Source of the DNA: Clostridia bacterium
GTDB taxonomy: Bacteria; Bacillota; Clostridia; TANB77; UBA1234
DNA length: 46,327 nucleotides
Assembly: GCA_017469465.1 (NCBI GenBank)
Contig: JAFUGH010000009.1
Span: forward strand, 1 to 46,327
Reading direction: 5' to 3'
Within the stretch, counting starts at the first letter, position 1. The number at the start of each line of letters is the position of its first letter. The translations under genes and the position numbers were made by a program. Positions 41,328-46,327 of the stretch are shown here, piece by piece. Below the pieces are notes generated by a model that saw only the letters and a program-made list of their open reading frames with translations, made no database searches and was not told the DNA's origin.

Positions 41328-43418
41328 ATGCGTAGATATGATTTTTTAATGGCATTTGTATGCATTGTTGGAATTATATATATTTATCGATTGTTTAATA
41401 TGCAGGTTGTGAATGGAGCTAACTATAGAGAGCAATCTGAAAAAAGACTTGTAAGAGAAATTAAAACAATAGCTCCACGCGGAAATATTTATGATAGATA
41501 TGGTAAGTTAATGGTATCTAGTGAAACAAGTTATAATGTTCAACTTTATTATACCAAGATAGAGAAGGAAGTTTTAAATGAAAACTTATTATTGCTTGCG
41601 AACATATTAGAAAGGAATGGAGATTCATACTATAATAACTTCCCTATCAACTTTGAGGAAATGGTTTTTAAAAATAGTGAGGACAGTGCAAAGTCTTGGA
41701 AAAAAAGTCTTAAACTAGATGAAGATACAAATGTCGAAGGTGTTATAGAGTATTATAAAAATAAGTATAAAATTAATCAGACAAATATGAATGATGTAAA
41801 GAAAATAATTGCTTTGAGGTATGAAATTGAAACTAATGGATATTCAAGTTATCGACCTGTCACTTTAGCCAAAAATATTTCTAAAACTAGCATGCTACAA
41901 ATAGAAGAACAAAGTAACCATTTAGCAGGGATGAATGTTGTTACTCAGCCAATTAGAAAGTATTTAGCAGGAAATGTTGGGGCACATATTGTTGGATATG
42001 TTGGACCAATAAGTAGTGATGAGTATGAATCTAAAAAAGAACTTGGATATATGCAAAATGATACTATTGGAAAGACAGGAATTGAAGCTACTTTTGAAGA
42101 TTTTTTGCGTGGGGAAAATGGAACCAAAAGAGTTGAAATGGATTCTACAGGAATTATTGCGGATGAAGTTGAAACAGTAGATAGCATTATGGGAAACAGT
42201 GTAGTACTTACAATAGATATGGATTTACAAGCAAAGGCAGAAGAAGTTTTAGAAAAGTATGTTTTGAAAATTCAAAATGGAGAATTTGCAGAAAAGTTTT
42301 CAGATGCTAGGGCAGGAGCATTAGTTGTTCTTGATGTTAAGTCTTCAGAAGTGTTAGCACTAGCTAGTTATCCAACTTATAATCCTGATGAATTTACTGA
42401 TGGCATTAGCAATACGGAGTATCAAAATTATTTTCAAAATGAAGATAGACCGATGTATAATAGAGCAATACAAGGAGTGTACTCTCCTGGGTCAACATTC
42501 AAACCTCTTACTGCTATTGCAGCTATTGAGTCAGGAGCAATCACTGTTAAGGAAAAAATTGTTGATAAGGGAAGATACGATAAAGGGCATAGACCTGTTT
42601 GCTGGATATGGTCAAGCTATCGAGGAACACATGGACCTGTTGATGTTGCAACTGCTCTTAAAGTTTCGTGTAATTATTATTTCTACGAAGTTGGTTATAG
42701 AATGGGAATAGATAATTTATCTAAATATGCAAAGCTATTTGGACTTGGTAGAAAAACAGGAGTTGAAATTATTGGTGAAGCAGCTGGAACTTTAGCTTCC
42801 AAAGAATATTTAAATTCACTTACACAAATAGATGGTAAAGAAAGAACATGGATGATTGGGGATACTTTATCTGCAGCAATTGGTCAGTCTTACAATAGCT
42901 TTACTCCTATTCAAATGGCATATTACATTGCGACACTTGCAAATGGTGGAGTAAAGGGTGAGCTTTCTATATTAAAAGATGTTATCAGTGTTGAAGGCGA
43001 AAGTCAATCTGGAGACTATGTTGATAGCATCATAGATAAAAAGATTGCTAAAGAAAAGCAAGAGTATGGTAATTTGAATATTAGTAAAGATACTTTAAAT
43101 GCTGTATTTGAAGGAATGAGAAGCGTTACTGGAGAAACAGGAGGTACTGCTTATAGCACGTTTGCTTCTTTCCCAATAGAGGTTGCTGGAAAAACTGGAA
43201 CAGCAACTGCAAGTACCGGTAGTGCAAATGCATGGTTTGTTGGTTTTGCTCCATATGATAATCCTGAAATTGCAGTAGCGTGTGTAATTGAACATGGTGG
43301 ACATGGTGGATACACTGCTCCAGTGGTAAAAGAAGTAATGGAAGAATATTTTGGATACAACAATGATGTTGATGAAAAAATGACGATGAAAAGCATAAAT
43401 GATTTAATTGTTGAATAA
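41328..43418 (+). CDS. mrdA: Penicillin-binding protein 2 (elongation transpeptidase)
   Basis: 696 aa, AAGGAGG before ATG 41328. One N-terminal helix, a PBP dimerisation region (P-R-G-N-I-Y-D-R; K-T-G-I-E-A-T-F-E) and a transpeptidase domain with S389-T-F-K392, S447-C-N449 and K622-T-G-T625. It cross-links peptidoglycan with RodA. The 82-nt gap from mreD shows nothing further. The gene belongs to the mre operon. Confidence 0.95.
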   Translation: MRRYDFLMAFVCIVGIIYIYRLFNMQVVNGANYREQSEKRLVREIKTIAPRGNIYDRYGKLMVSSETSYNVQLYYTKIEKEVLNENLLLLANILERNGDSYYNNFPINFEEMVFKNSEDSAKSWKKSLKLDEDTNVEGVIEYYKNKYKINQTNMNDVKKIIALRYEIETNGYSSYRPVTLAKNISKTSMLQIEEQSNHLAGMNVVTQPIRKYLAGNVGAHIVGYVGPISSDEYESKKELGYMQNDTIGKTGIEATFEDFLRGENGTKRVEMDSTGIIADEVETVDSIMGNSVVLTIDMDLQAKAEEVLEKYVLKIQNGEFAEKFSDARAGALVVLDVKSSEVLALASYPTYNPDEFTDGISNTEYQNYFQNEDRPMYNRAIQGVYSPGSTFKPLTAIAAIESGAITVKEKIVDKGRYDKGHRPVCWIWSSYRGTHGPVDVATALKVSCNYYFYEVGYRMGIDNLSKYAKLFGLGRKTGVEIIGEAAGTLASKEYLNSLTQIDGKERTWMIGDTLSAAIGQSYNSFTPIQMAYYIATLANGGVKGELSILKDVISVEGESQSGDYVDSIIDKKIAKEKQEYGNLNISKDTLNAVFEGMRSVTGETGGTAYSTFASFPIEVAGKTGTATASTGSANAWFVGFAPYDNPEIAVACVIEHGGHGGYTAPVVKEVMEEYFGYNNDVDEKMTMKSINDLIVE

Positions 43419-43440
43419 ATTGGTGGGAGGTTGGTTTTAC

Positions 43441-44058
43441 ATGAAGACGGATGTATTGTTCGAAAAAAAAGATAATAGGTTAGTAATTACTTTAGACAAA
43501 GATGCTGATTATGGAGCTATTAAAGCTAAGTTAGCACAAGTACTAGGAATGAGCTCGGATACTTTTACTGGAGTAAAAGGAACTATTCTTGTTAGGGGTA
43601 GAAGATTATTAGATGATGAAGAAAATGAAATAAGAAATATGATTTCTGAAAAAACAAATTTAGATATTAAAATTGAAAAGCCAAAGCAGATGGGATTAGC
43701 AACCATAGATAATATTTTTAATAAAGATACAACTATTTCTGTAACAAAAGTTGTTAGAGGGACGATTAGATCAGGCCAAAGAATTGAATTTGAAGGTAGT
43801 GTAATTATTCTTGGGGACGTTAATGGAGGTGCTGAAGTAATTGCAGAGGGAAATATTGTTGTACTTGGAACTTTGAGAGGCTTTGCACATGCTGGCGCAA
43901 AAGGGAATAGAAGCGCATTTGTAGCAGCTGAAGCAATTAAACCAACTCAACTTCGAATTGCGGATGTTATTATGAAACATGAAATTGTAAAACATGATAT
44001 GGAATATGGATATGAAATTGCGTCTATTAAAATGGGGGAAATAGTTGTTGAAATGTAA
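43441..44058 (+). CDS. minC: Septum-site-determining protein MinC
   Basis: 205 aa. ATG 43441 has GGGAGG at 43425-43430; an in-frame ATG at 43408 overlaps mrdA and lacks a site. The N-terminal domain leads to a C-terminal beta-helix with G-T-I-R-S-G-Q-R-I-E-F-E-G-S-V-I-I-L-G-D-V-N-G-G-A-E-V, the MinC signature. It inhibits FtsZ when bound to MinD. minD is 11 kb upstream in this window, not adjacent. Confidence 0.93.
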   Translation: MKTDVLFEKKDNRLVITLDKDADYGAIKAKLAQVLGMSSDTFTGVKGTILVRGRRLLDDEENEIRNMISEKTNLDIKIEKPKQMGLATIDNIFNKDTTISVTKVVRGTIRSGQRIEFEGSVIILGDVNGGAEVIAEGNIVVLGTLRGFAHAGAKGNRSAFVAAEAIKPTQLRIADVIMKHEIVKHDMEYGYEIASIKMGEIVVEM

Positions 44059-44155
44059 AATAATGGGATTTAAGGACACTTATGAAAATTTCAAAAATGA
44101 ATAATAAAAAATTTTTTAGCATATGTATTTAAAAAAGATAATTAGGAGACTAATC

Positions 44156-44386
44156 ATGAAATTATCTAACTTAAAAATAAATACATATGCTATTATTTTA
44201 TCTATTGAAATTTTAAATCAGAAAGTGAGGAGACGTTTACTTGAATTAGGATTTACTCCTGGAACTCTAATAAAAATAACCAAGATTGCTCCATTGGGGG
44301 ATCCAATAGGAATATATGTGAGAGGGTACGAGCTATGCATAAGTAAAGAGGAGGCCTCATATATATTAGTAGAGGTGATTAAATGA
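44156..44386 (+). CDS. feoA: Ferrous iron transport protein FeoA
   Basis: 76 aa; ATG 44156 with AGGAG 7 nt upstream, preferred to ATG 44123, which lacks a site. SH3-like fold: R-R-L-L-E-L-G-F-T-P-G-T, A-P-L-G-D-P-I, V-R-G-Y-E-L. It regulates or assists FeoB. Its stop codon overlaps the feoB ATG in ATGA. No Fur-box-like sequence was recognised in the short upstream gap. Confidence 0.93.
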   Translation: MKLSNLKINTYAIILSIEILNQKVRRRLLELGFTPGTLIKITKIAPLGDPIGIYVRGYELCISKEEASYILVEVIK

Positions 44387-46221
44387 GAGCAGTCTTGGTT
44401 GGAAATCAAAATTGTGGAAAAACAACGTTATTCAATTTGCTGACAGGTTCAAATCAAAAGATAGGTAATTGGCCAGGTGTTACTGTAAGTAAAAAGAGTG
44501 GAATTATTTCTGATTTGGATTTGGAACTTATTGATCTGCCAGGGATATACTCGTTATCACCCTATTCATTAGAAGAAAAAATCTCCTGTGGATATCTTCT
44601 TAATGAAGAATATGATTTGATTATTAATGTGGTAGACTCTACAACTCTTGAGAGAGGTCTATTTTTAACAACAGAATTGTTAGAATTGAATAAAAAAGTA
44701 ATTATAATATTAAACATGATAGATAGATTAGAGAATAAAGGGATAAGAATCAATATTGATAATCTTCGTCAAAGTTTAGCAACCGATATTTGTCTAGTTT
44801 CTGCCACCTCAGGAAGGGGAATCATTGATTTATTAAAAAAAGTAAGAAATACTATTTCTGGTAATAATTCTTTGAAGAAAGTAAATAAAAATATTATTAA
44901 TTCTTTTAATGACGAAAAGAATATTAAATTAAGATATGATTATGTTGATGATCTTTGTAAGAAGTGCATAAAAAAAGTAAAAAAAATCAATCATGTTACT
45001 GGTATTCTAGATAAAATATTATTAAATAAATTTTTGGCAATCCCTATTTTTTTTATTATAATGTTTGGCATGTATTATGTTTCGATTGAACTATTTGGTA
45101 AAGCTTTTTTAAATTTTGAAACTAAATTTATTGAAAATGTAAAAATAGTGGTAGAGCAAGTTTTATTGAATTTTAATACTAAGGAATGGATTATTAGTCT
45201 TGTATGTAAGGGAATTATAACTGGTGTTGGTTCTATTTTGAGTTTTTTACCACAATTAAGTGTAATATTTATAGTTACTTCTTTTTTAGAAGCAAGTGGA
45301 TATATGTCAAGAGTTGCTTTTATCTTTGACAAATTATTAAAAAAATGTGGATTAAATGGGAAATCACTTATTCCATTTATATTAGGAACTGGGTGTAGTG
45401 TTCCTGGAATTATGGCTACCAAAATTATCGAAAAGGATGATGAAAGAATTAATACAATTATTACTACGCCATTTGTACCGTGTAGTGCGAAACTTCCTAT
45501 AATTACTTTATTTACAAGTTATTTTTTTAAAGGTAATTATGCCATGATTGCTACTAGTTTTTATATATTATCGCTGATAATAATTATAGTTAGTTCACTA
45601 ATGATAAAGAGACTTTTCAGTAAAAGTAATGAAGAATTATATATATTCGAATTACCAGAGTACAAGTTGCCAAGTATAAAATTTTTATATAGAGATGTTA
45701 AACTTAAAATTTTTGAATTTATTAATAAAGCTGGTACCGTAATATTTCTTGTTTCTATCATGGTTTGGTTTTTGCTTTCGTTTTCAACAAAGTTTGAGTA
45801 TGGTGTGGATATAAGCAATAGTATTTTAGCTTTTTGTGGGAAGAAAATGTCGTCCATATTTTATCCAATTTTAGGAGTGAAAAGTTGGGAGGCAAGTGTT
45901 TCAGCAATTCAAGGGTTGATTGCAAAGGAACAGGTGGTTTCTTCTATGGAAATTATTGCGGGACTTTCAGGTGAATTTAAAAATACATTTGAATTATTTG
46001 ATGCTGCTAGTCCTTTTGAGTTTTTTACGATAGCTTCATCCTATTCGTTTGTTGCGTTTAATCTCTTCACAGTACCATGTATAGGGGCAATTACATCAAT
46101 GCTGAAAGAACTTAAAAATGTGAAATTTTTTTTGCTTGCAATTTTTTATCAACTGATAATTGGTTGGAGTGTGGCAGCATTTTTATTTTATGCTTTGAGC
46201 AAATTACAATTTGTCGGTTAG
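44383..46221 (+). CDS. feoB: Ferrous iron transporter FeoB
   Basis: 612 aa. N-terminal G-protein: G1 G-N-Q-N-C-G-K-T-T (7-15; Q replaces the usual Pro), G3 D-L-P-G (51-54), G4 N-M-I-D (111-114) and G5 S-A-T (140-142). A membrane part from ~200 has the gate motif G-T-G-C-S-V-P-G (335-342) and the second gate P-C-I-G-A. The length is at the lower end for FeoB because the C-terminal cytoplasmic tail is short. It imports Fe(II), in keeping with an anaerobic life style. Confidence 0.95.
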   Translation: MRAVLVGNQNCGKTTLFNLLTGSNQKIGNWPGVTVSKKSGIISDLDLELIDLPGIYSLSPYSLEEKISCGYLLNEEYDLIINVVDSTTLERGLFLTTELLELNKKVIIILNMIDRLENKGIRINIDNLRQSLATDICLVSATSGRGIIDLLKKVRNTISGNNSLKKVNKNIINSFNDEKNIKLRYDYVDDLCKKCIKKVKKINHVTGILDKILLNKFLAIPIFFIIMFGMYYVSIELFGKAFLNFETKFIENVKIVVEQVLLNFNTKEWIISLVCKGIITGVGSILSFLPQLSVIFIVTSFLEASGYMSRVAFIFDKLLKKCGLNGKSLIPFILGTGCSVPGIMATKIIEKDDERINTIITTPFVPCSAKLPIITLFTSYFFKGNYAMIATSFYILSLIIIIVSSLMIKRLFSKSNEELYIFELPEYKLPSIKFLYRDVKLKIFEFINKAGTVIFLVSIMVWFLLSFSTKFEYGVDISNSILAFCGKKMSSIFYPILGVKSWEASVSAIQGLIAKEQVVSSMEIIAGLSGEFKNTFELFDAASPFEFFTIASSYSFVAFNLFTVPCIGAITSMLKELKNVKFFLLAIFYQLIIGWSVAAFLFYALSKLQFVG

Positions 46222-46327
46222 GCCATTGGGGACGGAGACGGAGGATTTTCGACCAATAGGGACGGAGGATTTTGGCTGAATGCACATTTAATAGACGTCC
46301 CCATTGTGCACTCATTGTGCATTCAGC
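46222..46327. repeat. Inverted-repeat element at window edge (GGGAC type)
   Basis: GGGGACG (46228-46234) pairs with CGTCCCC (46296-46302), and GCTGAATGCACA (46275-46286) pairs with TGTGCATTCAGC (46316-46327). A direct repeat of GGGACGGA...GGATTTT lies between. The element may continue beyond the window; it follows the feoB stop codon directly. Confidence 0.65.

Overview
The window is AT-rich, Gram-positive-type DNA. Most genes have strong AGGAGG-type ribosome binding sites, and several use TTG, GTG or probably CTG starts. The gene content fits an anaerobic clostridial member of the Bacillota, probably uncultured and possibly host-associated: a four-subunit ferredoxin oxidoreductase, an MreBCD/PBP2/Min cell-shape cluster, YlmH, a YkpA-type ABC-F protein, an EndoA/MazF RNase, DUF4321 and FeoAB. 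The organism is inferred from gene content only; there is no rRNA or tRNA gene in the window.

Layout. 1-7542 is the 3' part of a giant secreted Ig/MBG-repeat protein. 7.6-11.8 kb holds a DUF4435/TOPRIM-like protein, a YibE/F membrane protein (minus strand), an RsiV-like DUF3298 protein and a hendecad-repeat coiled-coil protein. 11.9-15.5 kb holds ylmH, a dGTPase and a YkpA-like ABC-F ATPase. 15.6-19.1 kb is a three-gene MacAB/YknXYZ-like exporter, followed by a 95-bp tandem repeat. 19.3-22.9 kb is accessory: an HD hydrolase, a lipoprotein, a frame-disrupted pilin-like/LamG gene, a protein made almost only of DnaJ-type CxxCxGxG motifs, a small charged protein and yidD. 23.1-27.9 kb is a 2-oxoacid:ferredoxin oxidoreductase operon (gamma-delta-alpha-beta) with a secreted serpin gene placed between alpha and beta. 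It is followed by a guanine deaminase, a cytidylate-kinase-like protein and an M18 aminopeptidase. 30.8-31.1 kb is a small membrane protein of higher G+C.

31.4-35.2 kb carries minD, a minE with a long acidic and Lys/Ala-rich extension, rodA (probable CTG start) and dusB. A 0.4-kb non-coding block follows, bounded by inverted repeats and containing a strongly foldable segment. Then come an EndoA/MazF gene without a neighbouring antitoxin and a protein with a tentative degenerate phospholipase-D-like domain. 37.8-44.1 kb is DUF4321-radC-mreB-mreC-mreD-mrdA-minC. feoA-feoB and a repeat element cut by the window edge close the window.

How the genes work together. MreB/C/D, PBP2 and RodA form the cell-elongation machinery, and MinC/D/E place the division site. 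They are split between two blocks (minD-minE-rodA and mre-mrdA-minC) rather than lying in one run. Small palindromic elements (GGCGAAC/GTTCGCC hairpins and GGGAC-cored inverted repeats) are scattered between genes, and several sit at operon boundaries. The items most worth a second look are the extended MinE, the serpin inside the oxidoreductase operon, the inverted-repeat-bounded block at 35.2-35.6 kb, the cysteine-motif protein and the palindrome family.
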